64,000 bases of DNA, from contig WMCF01000031.1 in NCBI GenBank assembly GCA_009792885.1, positions 1,961,437 to 2,025,436 of the forward strand, written 5' to 3'. Both the position numbers and the translations under genes were made by a program. Every line of letters starts with the position of its first letter. Positions within the stretch are counted from its first letter, which is position 1. This stretch comes from Eremophila alpestris peregrina. Lineage: Eukaryota; Chordata; Aves; Passeriformes; Alaudidae. Of the stretch, positions 13,801 to 25,748 are shown in pieces. Under the pieces are notes generated by a model. It was not told the origin of the DNA and did not search any database. It saw only the letters and a list, made by a program, of their open reading frames with translations.

Positions 13801-15651
13801 AGCTTGGAGTGCTCTTGGGAAAGCTCAAGTAGGAGAGCTTCCAAAAAGCTAGTTTTATTCCAGTGGTAAATCTGCAGAGAGGCAGTTCAAAAGACCAGGT
13901 GTTTTACATTTTTACAAGTTGATCTTTGAAGCTTTTCTTTTTTTCTTGAAAATCATTAAATCAGTGCAGCACTCATTTGGGGAACTCTCTGCTGTTTTCT
14001 CCTCCTTCCTGCAACGTTATGCCATCTTCTTGATCAGAAGCTTTTTGTTTTAGGTACTTAACAGAAAGATGTAGATGGGTTTATAATAATCCTCACAGAC
14101 TTAGCTGTGTCTCATGCTGTTCCTGTGAGAATCTCCTGTTGTCAGAGGGCATCTCTGCAGCAGTCACAGGAGCCTGAATTAGCCTCTCCTGAACCCTGGG
14201 CTGCTGCAGGAGGATAAGTACCTAAGCCAGCCAGTCTTAGGCAAGCTCTGGTACTGCTGATTGTCCTGCAGTCTTTACTCTTTAGTTAATCTTCCATTTC
14301 TTACTCTTTCCTAAATCTGAGAGCAAGCAAGAAAAAGTGGTGTAGGCACCTGCAATTAGTTCTTCTTGTTCTGTGATGTTTCTTTCAGTTTGTTGGGTTT
14401 TTAAAAACAAAAAATAAACCCCAAGAGCTCAACACCACATGCATGGATTCAAGCATTTGTCTCAGGTTCTTTAGTATTGAACCTGGTGGAGTTACAGGTA
14501 TCACAACAGTTCATGTGGTTGACTGGATGAAAATAGAGTATAATTGTTTAGACAGAGTGCTTTTTCAATTAGTTTCCCCCTGAAAATACATGAAAGCAGT
14601 TATCTACATAATTTAAAAAAAAAGAGAGCACTTGCTGTACAAGCCTCAGATTTTTACCTGATCTCTGGTTTGAGGAGGACTCATAGATTACACAATGTGC
14701 ATGGAAATAGCAGCCCATTTCCTTCCTGTTTTGTAAAATGGGGGTCTGGTAGTTCTGTATGTGGAGCTTCTCCACCTGCATTTGGAAGGAAGTACCCAGT
14801 CATTTGTAAAGCAAATTAGAGATATTTGCATACATACTTTGAAAATCCATATAAGTGTTCTTTCTTCTCTCTTAGGAACATTTGTTTTGATTAATATTAT
14901 TTTTTGGGGAAAAACAACCAGCAACAAGGCATTACATAAAAGTGGCCTTTTATGAGATGGAAACTAACTTTTAAGTGTTATAAGAAAATGCCTTAAGAAA
15001 ACAGTTATTTCCAGGAAAAGTAATTGTTTAGATGTAAAAAATATTGTTGCTTAACATGTTTAGTCTGCCTTTCCAAATTTTATAAACATCTTTCTATTTC
15101 TCTTTTGAAATAGTTATTAAATCTTTCATGTTTGGCTGTTACTGCTGCTAAAAATTTGCAGAGTTCTCTGATAGTCACAGGATGAGTGTTCCTACATGAT
15201 CTTGTGCTTTGAGCACCTGTGTCAGAACAAAGCTGCTTCAGCTCTCTGTGCACACCTAAAGGACATGCTTTCCTTATTATGGGTTAAATGTTGATTTACA
15301 GATCTGCAAGCATAGCTGGCTTCAAAAGCTTTGGATTCTATTGCTTAGTTTTCATGATAAATATTCTTACATATATTTTGTGGAAGTTAGATGTACTGAA
15401 CTGAAGAACATGAGATGGAGAAAACCAAAGTGAATGCCTTATGTGAATTATTGAACACTTGCAGTTTATGAAGAGGAAAATAGAATCTGTGTTCTACCAT
15501 GAAAAAAAGAGTTTTAAGGTTTGCTGGATTTTTGGGCTTCTCTTGAAATGGTGGTAAACCCTGGGGTGTGTTTGTGTTGCAGCTGCGCCGCATGCAGGAG
15601 ATGATTGCCCAGATGCAGGCCCAGATGAGGATGAAGCCTGGTGATGACTAA
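1698..15651 (+). CDS. SEPT2-type septin (septin-2-like paralogue), 5'-truncated by window edge; seven coding exons
   Basis: This is a GTP-binding septin of the SEPT2 group, a cytoskeletal protein that polymerises into hetero-oligomeric filaments at the cortex and membranes. Joined exons 1698-1832, 2289-2406, 6146-6247, 7060-7205, 8179-8262, 9127-9184 and 15583-15651 stay in frame across GT-AG introns and encode about 236 residues. Visible features in order are the septin signature around [18 protein letters not shown], the G4 guanine-specificity motif AKAD, an acidic [10 protein letters not shown] stretch, the septin-unique element [19 protein letters not shown], and a short C-terminal coiled coil ([15 protein letters not shown]) ending KPGDD. 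The P-loop, switch I and DTPG exons are absent, so they lie left of base 1. The wording is closest to SEPT2 ([29 protein letters not shown]) rather than SEPT1, SEPT4 or SEPT5. It differs from mammalian SEPT2 at many positions and lies next to SEPT5, so I infer a separate SEPT2 paralogue rather than SEPT2 itself. Confidence 0.9.
1833..2288 (+). other. Intron, septin-2-like
   Basis: Intron of 456 nt with GTAAGG donor and a T-rich tract leading to TTGGCAG acceptor. Nothing else is seen in it. Confidence 0.85.
2289..2406 (+). CDS. Septin-2-like coding exon with G4 motif AKAD
   Basis: This 118-nt exon encodes [19 protein letters not shown], then [24 protein letters not shown] is the G4 motif that gives guanine specificity in P-loop GTPases. 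The donor AGA|GTAGGT is in phase 0. The SEPT5 counterpart at 59811-59928 is also 118 nt. Confidence 0.93.
2407..6145 (+). other. Intron, septin-2-like (3.7 kb)
   Basis: Intron closed by the acceptor TTTGCAAACTTTCAG at 6145. It is AT-rich, and no conserved exon, repeat family or RNA gene was recognised. Short ORFs on both strands look like chance. Confidence 0.8.
6146..6247 (+). CDS. Septin-2-like coding exon: [26 protein letters not shown]
   Basis: This 102-nt exon (34 codons, phase 0 at both ends) encodes the segment after G4, including the acidic [15 protein letters not shown] run. The donor is AAG|GTAACT. The SEPT5 counterpart at 60249-60350 is also 102 nt. Confidence 0.93.
6248..7059 (+). 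other. Intron, septin-2-like
   Basis: Intron of 812 nt, GTAACT donor and CTCAACCAG acceptor. No other feature is seen. Confidence 0.85.
7060..7205 (+). CDS. Septin-2-like coding exon with septin-unique element
   Basis: This 146-nt exon encodes [20 protein letters not shown], then [20 protein letters not shown] and FLKLRTMLV. The GRLYPWG core is the septin-unique element that builds the filament interface. The donor is GT|GTGAGT in phase 2. SEPT5 splits the same region at a different point, after GIVE. Confidence 0.93.
7206..8178 (+). other. Intron, septin-2-like
   Basis: Intron of 973 nt between a consensus GTGAGT donor and a TGTTCCAG acceptor. No further feature is seen. Confidence 0.85.
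8179..8262 (+). CDS. Septin-2-like coding exon: [25 protein letters not shown]
   Basis: This 84-nt exon encodes the end of the G domain and the helix leading to the C-terminal region. [18 protein letters not shown] is diagnostic of the SEPT2 group. The donor is AA|GTGAGT in phase 2. Confidence 0.92.
8263..9126 (+). other. Intron, septin-2-like
   Basis: Intron of 864 nt, GTGAGT donor and CTTCAATAG acceptor. Nothing else is recognised. Confidence 0.85.
9127..9184 (+). CDS. Septin-2-like short coding exon: [19 protein letters not shown]
   Basis: This 58-nt exon links the G domain to the terminal coiled coil. It begins with one base completing a Lys codon and ends in phase 0 at GAG|GTAAGA. Mammalian SEPT2 has a similar acidic linker followed by KEAELRRMQEM. 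Confidence 0.9.
10122..10145. repeat. Perfect 11-bp inverted repeat with 2-nt spacer
   Basis: AATAGCTAACC, then CT, then GGTTAGCTATT, making a small potential cruciform inside the intron. A partial copy of the arm (GGCTAACCCTGG) follows at once at 10147-10158. No family was recognised. Confidence 0.7.
10696..10760. repeat. Degenerate AT/TATG microsatellite
   Basis: Alternating TATA/TATG units interrupted by CTCTCTC in the septin-2-like intron. Simple-sequence DNA with no further evidence of function. Confidence 0.75.
12150..12165. repeat. Poly(T) run
   Basis: Sixteen uninterrupted T residues in the intron, preceded by AAAGTTTGC. No retroposon body or target-site duplication was recognised beside it. 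Confidence 0.7.
15583..15651 (+). CDS. Septin-2-like terminal coding exon and TAA stop
   Basis: The exon encodes [20 protein letters not shown] and DD, then TAA at 15649-15651. The heptad-like Met/Gln-rich helix is the short SEPT2-type C-terminal coiled coil. The tail is shorter than that of mammalian SEPT2, which carries a Gly/Asp-rich extension. The acceptor is GTGTTGCAG. Confidence 0.9.
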   Translation: MRRMQEMIAQMQAQMRMKPGDD

Positions 15652-16245
15652 GGTGCTTAACATCTGGATGCATCAGGTATTGCTTTCCTGACTTGTTTTC
15701 ACCTCTTACACAAGATTTTGGCAATGATTTTTGTGAATTTTGCACTTTGGGGTTCCATTTACTGTACTAAACAGGAAAAACAAAGTGGTGTCATGAGTAG
15801 ACTAGAAAAGATGTATTCCAGTGTTACCTTCCAGCTGTTTGTAAGACCTGTAAATCCTTCTCTTCAGTGCCTTACTTTTGGATCATCAGGCTTTGCTTCT
15901 GTTAGCACAAGCTGCTCAGAAAGTTAATTTGATCTGTGAACAAAAGGTAGAGTGTTTTGGGGTATGTAGGCTGCTGAGTTTTTAACAGTTTTCTCAAAGA
16001 GCCAGCCAGAATTTTTGGTCAGGTGTACTGAATACAGACTCCCTTGATGATATATGTGATGTATCAGGGGAGATCAGAGTGAGTGAAGAAAACAATTCCT
16101 GTAGCACATACTCATACTTTCTTCTGGTAGGATTTTTCTTTTAAATGCAAGAACAAAAAATGGAAGGTTATGAGGAGCCCTGTTGCTTAATACTTCACTT
16201 TAATACTCTAGTTGTGATTGCTGGTCTTGTGGAATGTAAAGCTTG

Positions 16246-16251
16246 AATAAA
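16246..16251 (+). terminator. Candidate proximal poly(A) signal AATAAA
   Basis: Canonical hexamer about 600 nt after the septin-2-like stop. A GT-containing stretch (GACCTTGTGTC) follows at about 16273. It would give a compact 3' UTR. Confidence 0.5.
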
Positions 16252-19200
16252 ATGGATTATATTATCCCTTATGACCTTGTGTCAGCTGCCAACATTCCAA
16301 GCCTAAAATAAGGAGATTTTTTTGTTGCCTTTATTTGAACCTTCAGTCTTCCTGTTTACATAAAAAGAAGAAAAAAATAATTAAGAAATGAACTTATTCA
16401 TTGGATTCTCACTTAAGCAGAAGTTGATGGTTTTACTGGTATGTGCACTGTTACCTTTGAGTGAAGTACTTTAGGAGAAGTAAGTAATTCAGTCTCAGGT
16501 TTCTTACTGTCACAGTTTCAACTGTTGCAGATAGAGAAGTCTTTACATCATGTCTTCCAACTTCCATACTAAGATATGTTTGCCCAGAGTTGGAAATCTG
16601 AACACTGAGGATAATTTTGTGGCTGACCACATGGTGTGTGTGATAGCAGTGGCTGACAGAAAGCTCTCATTCCCCAGGCAGGAGCTGGTCATTCTGCAGC
16701 CTGTTCAATATTGTTAAATGCTATAGTCTGAATTGAAGGTTCCAAGTTTTCTCTGTGACTTTGTTGTCATGTGGCCAAATTCTTACCACTTGTGGAAATG
16801 GTTATTTGGTGTAGGAAAGCTTTTTTAGTGTAAATGATTGTTACTTGTTTTTTGCTAAATACCTCAGTGCTTTGTAGGAGTTAGAAATCATGTTTAATCA
16901 CATGACACCTTCAAACTGATACTCAATGAGAGAAAAACCACCATAAATCTACCCTTGTCCACAGCTGTTGTTGGCAGAGCAGAGGATGGCAAAGGGTACA
17001 AATAGAGTTCTTTCCTCAGTTCCTTGATGCTGGTTTTGCTGTGAAATCAGTATCTGAGGGCTGATGGGATGTAGTATTCCCACTAATGGTTAGCCCCAGA
17101 TCCCCTGTGTGCCACAGCTTCTGGCAGTCCTGGATATGGCCTTTATAAAAAGGAACTGGAACATGGTTTGTCCCAGGCTGAATTTGCAGCCATGGCTATG
17201 TAAGTAAACAGAGCATGCTCATGTCTGTCCCAGGGAAATGTCCTTCTGCAGAACCTCACACTGCTCATCTGGAGTGCAGCTTGGACCTCTCTGCAGGTTA
17301 AGCAGGAGCCTTTGCAAATTTAACTGAGTGTTCCCATGATCCTGTTGTGATTTGAACTAAGTCAGGAGGTCAAGTTAATTGGGCTGAAATACTGAGTATG
17401 GATGATTTAGAGAAGGATTTGAATGAGATCCTCATACATGGAGGTCCTGCTGTTACTTTGGAATTTGCCAAGCTACATTTCTGCAGCTGCTGTGGAAGTC
17501 ATGTTTGACAGATTGCTTTCAGGAAAGACTTTGGAACTTCTGGTTTTGTTACCCTTGAGAGAGAGGGAGAGAGATTGATTTTTAGTGTGATTTGTTGGCC
17601 AGTACACAGTCAGAACTGCAGATGCAGTCCTCCTAAAGCAGGGTGTTGCTGTATGATCCTGGCAGCATGTGGAAGGGAATCCTCATCCAGGGCTTAGCCT
17701 CAGGGAGGTTTCTCTCATGCATGTTAACTGACTTTGCAACTTAGGAGTGATGAGTTCAACCTCCACCATTCCCATAAGATTTATAATATTTATTTTATTG
17801 AAATCACTATTTCTAGAGAAACCAGGGAACTTGTAATTAACACAGTGGTTAACAGAACCAAACTGCCAACAAATTTAAATGTAGTTGCTATTAATCTTTT
17901 TGTTCTATCACTATCTTGAACATCTCTCAGGTTCTAGTTTTACAAGAACTTTAAAGGATCACCTGAGCTACTGGAAGTCTCTCCTCCCATTGCTCTTTTG
18001 CACCCTTACTTTGTGCTGAGAGAAATATGTGACTTTTTAAACCAGGAGTTTATATAAAAATTAATTCTTTAACTTTTTATTTTGGATACATACCTAATTT
18101 TTGTGTTTTCTTCAAATGTCCCTTAAAATATTTTCCCCTCCATAAAACACAGATATACAAATGTTTTCAGGTATTTTAGGAAAAGTGGGGTGTGGTGTGG
18201 TATGAAGACCTTCCTAGGTAAGAGCTGGAGAATAAACAGTAGAGTAATGAAATGTGTTAATATCCAAATATGTGAGATACCCACTTCTGATTTCAGTTGT
18301 ATTTTGGGGTGGGGAGGAGGTTGCTGAATGCTTTGTGGTTTTCTTGGAGGAACATTGCATAATGATTAAAAGGTGCTAAACTCAACTCCTCACCAAAAAG
18401 ACTGACAAGTCTGTGTTACCAGAAAGTGCTGCCCAGATGGGGTGACTGGAAGATCTGGTTTGCCTGATCCCTTTTGAATAGGGCCATCTTGAAAGGTTTT
18501 ATGGAAAGAGCAAAGGGAGAATTCACTTCAAGCAGTTTCCTTTACTTTCAAGACTGGAGTAAGGGAAGAATAAAGGGAGTGACAGAAACAAAGATTAGAT
18601 GCAGGGAATACATTCAAGGTTTCCAAAGTGGGCAGACAGATTTCTTGCTGTGGAGAAGTAGAATCCTGAGAGGGAATGAAGATGAATGCTGGTGGAGACT
18701 GGGTTAGAGGTAGGAAAGGAAGATGATTTTGGCACACTGGTCATTCCTGTTTCAACTGCAGTTTCTGACAAAAGCCTGTGAGAACAGATTGTGGTGATTA
18801 AGATCTTTTGAGTGCAGCCCTGACAAAGGTGTATTGACCTACACTTTTGTCTCTTTCCTCTAAACATTTAATAGCTTCTGTGTGCAACCAGTGCAGGTGG
18901 AGCAGGCAATGAGAGCACAGCTAGACACCAGAATAATCTTAGAATAAGAAGGAACAAATTTTCTCCCCTGACTTTTGATATACTCACCTTACTAATCTTC
19001 CTTAGAATTTTTTTTCTTGTCAAACATAAGACACTGCTATGAAGTGTAGGAGCTTATTGGTTCTTATATTTGATAGTTCACATGAAGGATTGAAGAGAAA
19101 GATGGAAGGGTGGAATAAGGTAGCAAAATCTAAAACAGGTTTTATTTTATTTGGGTGCTCAAATATGAAATGCTTTAGAAATAAGCCTGCAGTAACTCCA

Positions 19201-22200
19201 ACAGCATATTTACTATTTTCTGAACTGGCCATCTCAGATGAGCAATTATTATGAAAAGCTGGAATAATTGTACCAAGTGAAATGGTTATTGGTGGATGTT
19301 TCTTCCCTTTCATTCTCAGTTGCTCAAAGTGCTCTTTGCAATCTGTTTTCCTCTTGTTATTCTTACAAATCTGGTTTGTCTGTCTTCACTCAGTTTCAAG
19401 ATCATACTGGGACAAATCAGCAACAGAAGCCAGGCTGTGGAATGCTAATACAGCCATCTGGAAATGTAGTTATAGTTAGGGAAACACGTTCAGACAAAAA
19501 AGAAACCCAAGCATCTTGCACTTAAAATATCTGTAGGATGTTGAAAATTCTTTTAGTAAAGCTTGTGATTTCCACAAGTATTTTAAAGCCTCCTGAGCAC
19601 ATTAACACTGTTCTGGTTCTTGATAAGAACAGTGCTAAAGACACCAAACAGCTCCTTCTTTCTAGCAATGAATTGACATCATTTAACAGAACAACACAAA
19701 GCACTGTCATAGCAACCAGCCTTCTAAAACGATGCTGCTGAATGCTGAATTGATGTGATGAGAAATGTCATTTGAGGAAGCAGAGATGATGTTGTAGGTT
19801 TTTGGCAGCTGAAATTGAGAGCCCAGAGAATGTGAAGCTTGGGCAGTTTTGTAGTATTTGGCACTACCTGTGGGTATTTTTCTGCCTAGAAACTAGAGCA
19901 GGAGAGTGCTGTCAGTGTCCAGCTCTCCTGACTGTGGAGTTGTTCAGCAAACCCTGCACTGATGGGCTGCCACAAGCTTTGTCACCTTTAGAGAACAGCT
20001 GGAAATTGTATGGTAACGTGGGGAACCTGAAAATGTGTCAGGCTTACTTTTTCCTAAAGAAACAGAGGAACATTTCTGATAGCTTTGAAGCTTGGATCCT
20101 GGTGTGTAGATTTGACTCTAGGTTGGGGGTTGTCACCCCTATTAACATATTTAACTGATGAGCATTGGTAATCAGTTCAAAGGCCAATTTTGTAACTTAC
20201 TGTAAACTTGGCTGCTGATGTTTGCTGTGGGGGGAAGTATGAGGTCTCACTACAGAGCAGCAAAGGAAAGGGAACAGACTTGAAACAGTGAAGTCAACAG
20301 AGGGTGACTGAAACACCAGAAAACCCAAACGTTTGGGGTGCGGTGACAAAATGAGTCAGAACCTACAGCAGAGCACTGGTGTCATCCAGTACTGCTCTGC
20401 CTTCTGGAAAGATGCCATTTCTCAAAGTTCTTGCTGACTGTGGGACACTCAAAGTGCTGTAGTTATAAAATGGGTGCTATTGGAAGAAAAACAACTGAGG
20501 TGAGTGAGAAAATGTAGCTGCTTATGAAGCAAATGTCTCTCATTTGGAGTTCAGAAGTGAACGCAGAGGTGTCAAGCCACCCTGCAATGTCGTGGTGTTC
20601 TTGGAGGAGCTGAGGGGGAGGTGAACCCATTTCCTTTGCAAGGTGTTCAAAATCTTCACAACTACAGGATTCTGAGCTGTGTGGCCACATGATCAGGCTG
20701 CAGGTGTGTGTAGTACTTGCTAGTGGTGCTGCTTACTGAGAGAGTTTTGTTTTAATGGCACACTGGAGATGGTGTGAACTCACACTGCAGATGCAGGCAT
20801 TTGTTAACTCTCTGCTGGTTAAATGAGCATGGGGGATTGTAAGGTTGATCTAGCAAAGCTGGAGGTCAAACTTGTTAAGAATAGTATCAACCTAATTGTA
20901 TCATAAAGTATTGCCTTACAAGGAGATGGGGAAGAAAGAGCAGTGAAATGAATCCACATTAAAAGTACACAAATGTGCTTTGCCCAAGGATGTTCTATGA
21001 GCTTATAAAACATGGGTATCCTGCAGCTATTGTTGCTAACATCAATGCACAGCTGTGCTTAGAACCCAAGCCTTCATATTTATTAGAAATTCCAGTCTTT
21101 TCGTGAGTCTGAAACATGAGTTACAGTTTCTTCTTGAGGTATCTTCTGTAACAGATTAGAGTTGGGCAGGCAGTGGCAGAAACCAAGTTTCTCTTTCAAA
21201 ATCGAAGTAGCAGTGTAGCACAACAGGTTGAGTTTGAATATTGAATTTGCTTAGCAATTTATGGACTCTGGCTTTAAAGCCTTATTGCTAGTTTGCTTGT
21301 TTTAGTTGTTATTAGAAGTGATGGGCTCCTTAAAGTGAGAAGGAACTGTGTATTGAACAGAACTCCCTCAGTGAGAATGGCAAAGAGCAAAGCACCTTGC
21401 TCCTTATCCCCGCTGTAGTCTGGATGAGTGTTACAGTGTATTTTACAAGTAAGTCGGCACAACAGTGTTTTCTAGTGTATTTCTTTTTTTTTTCCATCCA
21501 TCTGAGCATTTAGATTAAGCTAACTTTTTCTGTCAGGAATGAGTATTTTTGGGACTGGAGAATTTGAGGTGTTTCCCCTGAGTTCCAAATCTGACACAAC
21601 TTTGTAAGCAGGATCCAACTTTAAGAGAAAGCTGGCATTCTGCTTTCTTTGTAGCAGCCTTTTTGATTGGCAAGTAACTGTAGAAATATCCAAAACTGAT
21701 ATAGTAATTTTGAAATTACAGACCAGTATCCCCCTTTTTTTGTTTTTCTTTTCAGTCATGGGAACACTGCTGTATGAATGCTTGAAAAAATGTCTGCTTT
21801 CCTGCTTTACCTCAGCAGTGTTGGTGCATGATGTCGAGCTTGCTGGCCTGTTTAGCTGAGGGGTTTGTTTCCCTGAGCAGTCATAAAGCAGCCTCCCTGA
21901 GCAGGCCAAGGTCGATGTGCTGTGTGCAGGACTGGTGAGAGGAGCTGTAACGCTCTCCTTGTGTTCTTGCAGGCTGAGGGGGGGTATGGGTGCCTAAGAA
22001 ACTATGTAGCTAAAAATAAGTTCTCATTTCTGAGCTCTTATTGGACATTTGTGATAAATATTTGGGCCCAAACTGCTCAGCTGATTCAGTTGTAATGCAG
22101 GTCCTTGTGCTGCAGGAACTGCCTATTCCCTGGATTGTGCTGCTTTGCTCGGAGGGGCTCTGACTGCCCCCAGTGCTCTGACAGTGCTGCGAGTTTGTCC

Positions 22201-23012
22201 TTTCTAATGCTCTGTTTTCCACTTTTGTTCCCAGCAGCACACGGTTCTCTAAGTGGATGGGTGCTCTCTTTTCTTTGCCTGAGTGGTAACGTTCAAATGC
22301 AAAAGCTGGATGCCACAGACCAAGACCTGCGTTAAAACAAACACAAAGTCTGAAGATCGTGTTGTAAAACTGCTTGTTTTATATAATCAATGTTATTCCA
22401 TTTATAGTGTATCTTTTTTTATTCCTTTGGTAACACTGTCTTCATACTTACCAATGTGGTTTAATTATCCTTCCTTATACCTTTTTATTCAGAACCTTCC
22501 AAGAGTACACTGTTTGGACTAGTCATTGTGGTGGGTTTAAGGAATTAATCATTTATCTGCTAGGCTGTTCTGAACGGTTTCGTGGTTAATACTAAGACTT
22601 TGTGGCCTGTTTACAGTAAAACTATGTGTGTTTGCACAGCATTATAACTTTCACCTGCCATTTTAGGTTATTATGTATCGTATCAGTTTTCCAGAACTTC
22701 CTCTGTGCTTTTGTTGCTTTTGAAGCTTCATCTCTGGTGATTTGCATTTGTGTGATGTGTGAGGAAATGTGCGAAACGCCGATGATTCACCAGTGATTGG
22801 AGAAAGCTGACTTTTCTAAATCGCCGTGCCTTAACACACCACAAACGCTCCACACACCAACAACTTGTGTGGATACCTCTGGAGCTTTGGCTTCAGCTCT
22901 CGAGTATTGATGGCAAAAATTTGTCACAGGCATTTCTATCTGTCAGCTGAGCGATGGCATGTACTGATTTTTTATATATATACCATAGCACTACTTTTCA
23001 TTGAAGTTTTGT

Positions 23013-23018
23013 AATAAA
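23013..23018 (+). terminator. Candidate distal poly(A) signal AATAAA
   Basis: Canonical hexamer in TTTTGTAATAAATTGTATGA, followed by T/GT-rich DNA (GGTTTTCTTTTTGGGGTTG) that suits a cleavage-downstream element. It would end a long or spliced 3' UTR of the septin-2-like gene. Confidence 0.5.
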
Positions 23019-23040
23019 TTGTATGAATGTGGAAAACGTT

Positions 23041-25640
23041 GGTTTTCTTTTTGGGGTTGTTTTTCTTGTTTTATTTTATTTTGCCTTTTCAGTCTAATGT
23101 ATGAAATGCTGTAATGGCATTGTGCACAGTGCACATTCAAAGGAATTGTGATGTTTACCCTGAGGTGTGAAGGTGTTTTGTAAAATCTGTCTACCTGGAA
23201 ACTGCTTTGATTTCATTTCAAAACAACTTTAAAAGTGTTTTACCTGTAAGTTAGGTAGCAAAGCTTCACATCTACTTTTTTCCAAAGTTCATTAGGCACC
23301 TACTGATGTCTTCAGGTGGGTGAATATCCTGGAAAATCTGATCACACACCTTACTTTATAAGTTCATGAATGTTATTTCCTTTATGTCATTACTGAGTTA
23401 TAGCTCTCTTCTGCATGCTTTTGTAGTCCTGTGTGTTTTATATATGCACAAGTGTAAATTGCTTTCCAAATATGGGATTGAGACACTTTGTCTTCTGTAC
23501 GAAATTGGAGTTCTTTCATGTAATGATTACCCCTAATTTTGCTGTCTAGCAATGAGTGTTTAATCAGGATAGGATTCACAAATGATTGGCATCAATCACT
23601 GGGATGCATATTTGGCTTGCTTGGAGTTGAACTGCATAATATGGATGTTACATTGTTACTTCAGTGGCTGCTATAACGAAGTTGAAAGAAGAAAAGGAGT
23701 GACAGATTTGCATTCATACAAATTTTCTACCATTTTTATGAAGATTTGAATGTAACCATGTCTGTCCAGAGGGCCAAGGTGAGAGATTTAATGGCAAACT
23801 TTTACTCATAATTTGTTTGCTGTTATTTGCACCTTCCTTGTTGTTTTTCTTCCAGGATTTTGCATCGTATTTTGCAACCCTCTTAATTATGTGCTGTCCG
23901 TTTGTTCTTGTGAAAGTCAGGACAGCCACACCCCTCCTGAGAAACCCAGACTTCAGTTGGAGACCTTAGTTACAAGCTAGATTAGCTCTCTGAGCAAAGG
24001 TGGCATGAAAGCTTTGCCTTTCAAAGCCAGCTAGGACAATGGGGAAGCAGACTGTCAAAAGCACCTAGTCTTTAATTTTATTAAAAGCAGAGGTTTTTCT
24101 CTCTCTTTAAAGCAAGGCGCCTAAAGTCACTGTCACAGTTCTTGTGTGAAAAGATTTTTTACTTGGGGGTACTGAGTACCACTTGATAGTCTGTACTTTC
24201 TTTGGGTCTGTGCATTCCAGATGGAGCATTTTGGCTCAAAATTTGAGATCTATTTTAATAATTGTCCAAGAAGGGCTTGTAGAGCTGCTGATTCCACATG
24301 TGAGTACTTTTCTTTCAATGTAGTTTTATTTTTTTATGCCTTCTACCACTTCTTTGATGTTGACTGATGTTAGTTTTCAGTTACATTTGAACTTGGTTTT
24401 GTTAAACTACTTAACAGCTTATTGGGGGAATATATAGTTGTTAAGCCAAGTCTTTGTACTGTGGAGCTCTCTGGATAGAGGACACTGGCTGGAGCCTGCT
24501 TCCTGACTTTGCATTTCAACTCCCACAGGTGTTGGCACTGCCAGGGCCTTGGAAGACAAGTCCCTTTCTCTGAATTTCATCCTGGCCTTTTTCAGACTGA
24601 CGTTTTCCAGCACTGGGACGAAGTGCCCACATGTAACTTTTTTAATGAGTGTTCAGCAGGATCAAAGAGCATTTCACCACAGTCCTTTCAGTCTTCATTG
24701 GTTTTAAAACACTGTGGCAGACTATAAAACAAGTCATGAAAGGCTGATTGGCTCTTTGGTGCCTTTAATTGTGATGCAGAGTCTCTAATGGTCTGTGGCT
24801 TTCTCTCATTTCAAAACAAGGCAATTTGCTGACAATTACCTGATTCATTTTTTTCTGATGCTTTGAATCAATGGCTGTAAGGGAACTCAGGGAGAGCTAA
24901 TGCGGTTTTAAAATATATGTACCTCAGATTGCCAGGCCTTGGAAGTGTCTCCTTGTTTTGTTATGAGGGATGTTTTGAATGAGAAGGTGGAAGAAATGCC
25001 AAGATAAAAGCTGTGATGACTACCAGGATTTGAAAAGTTTTATTGTGGCATTGGTGTCAGATTTGTTCCCAGGCAGGGCAGTGCCTTTCAGTTATGCAGC
25101 CATCACCCTGCCAAGCTTATCCTGTCCCGTATTCAGAAGAGTTCCAGGTCTGATAATTTGCCTGTCCTTGAAATGGGGAAGACATGATCCTTCCCTGCAG
25201 CCATGGAAGTCAGGGGAAGGATCTGGGTGTCCTTAGTCCTCACATCCCATCCTCCTTCCTTCTCTGCTGAGTTTTCTAGGAGTTGTTTTCATGTCATGGT
25301 CAACTGCTGCTTTTCATTTAAGTTCTCTTGCCTCATCCTAAAGAGTTATGCTGACAGCTTTTACCTAAAATAACTTCCCATATAACCTCTTTAAATTTTT
25401 TTAATGGAAACAGAACACATTCCTACTTAATACAGCATGGTTGCAGTATGATTCAGGACTTCCCACTGTATTTTGAGATGCTAAATCTGGAAACACATTT
25501 CCTATTTATTCCATTTGTGTTTGGGTTGTGTATGTTTTTTTTTTTTCATACTGTATCCCTCCTTCTCGGTGCTATGTTTCTGTTCGAGCGCAGGGAGTGC
25601 TGCCTTTTATAGTGTTTAAACCTTCAGGGAGGTGTAGCCT
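23041..25640. other. Intergenic spacer between the two septin genes
   Basis: About 2.6 kb, AT-leaning, without a recognisable exon, RNA gene or repeat family. It ends with a 12-T run at 25535-25546 and then shifts sharply into the GC-rich SEPT5 promoter. Confidence 0.6.
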
Positions 25641-25748
25641 GCTCGGTTGCGGGGGGATTATTCCTGCCCATCAGGCCGGTGCTGTGGGAGCTGGCACGGG
25701 GAAGGGAATCGCTCGGGTGCTGGGGCCGGCGGGTCCCGCTGCCCGGCT

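Larger units (their letters stand above)
9185..15582 (+). other. Intron, septin-2-like (6.4 kb)
   Basis: The largest intron of this gene in the window, closed by TTTGTGTTGCAG. It holds a perfect inverted repeat at 10122-10145, an AT/TA microsatellite near 10696-10760 and a 16-T run at 12150-12165. The 169-codon minus-strand ORF at 11515-12024 shows no recognisable protein. Confidence 0.8.
15652..23040 (+). other. 3' UTR and/or downstream UTR intron of septin-2-like gene
   Basis: No coding exon is recognised after the stop. Two readings fit. Either a short 3' UTR ends at the AATAAA at 16246, or a long UTR, possibly spliced, ends at the AATAAA at 23013. Possible splice sites for a UTR intron are the donor-like CATCAG|GTATTG at 15677 and the acceptor-like TGTTCTTGCAG at 21972. 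The block at about 22,560-23,040 is compositionally like a vertebrate 3' UTR, ending with an AT-rich run just before the poly(A) signal. The assignment is inference. Confidence 0.45.
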
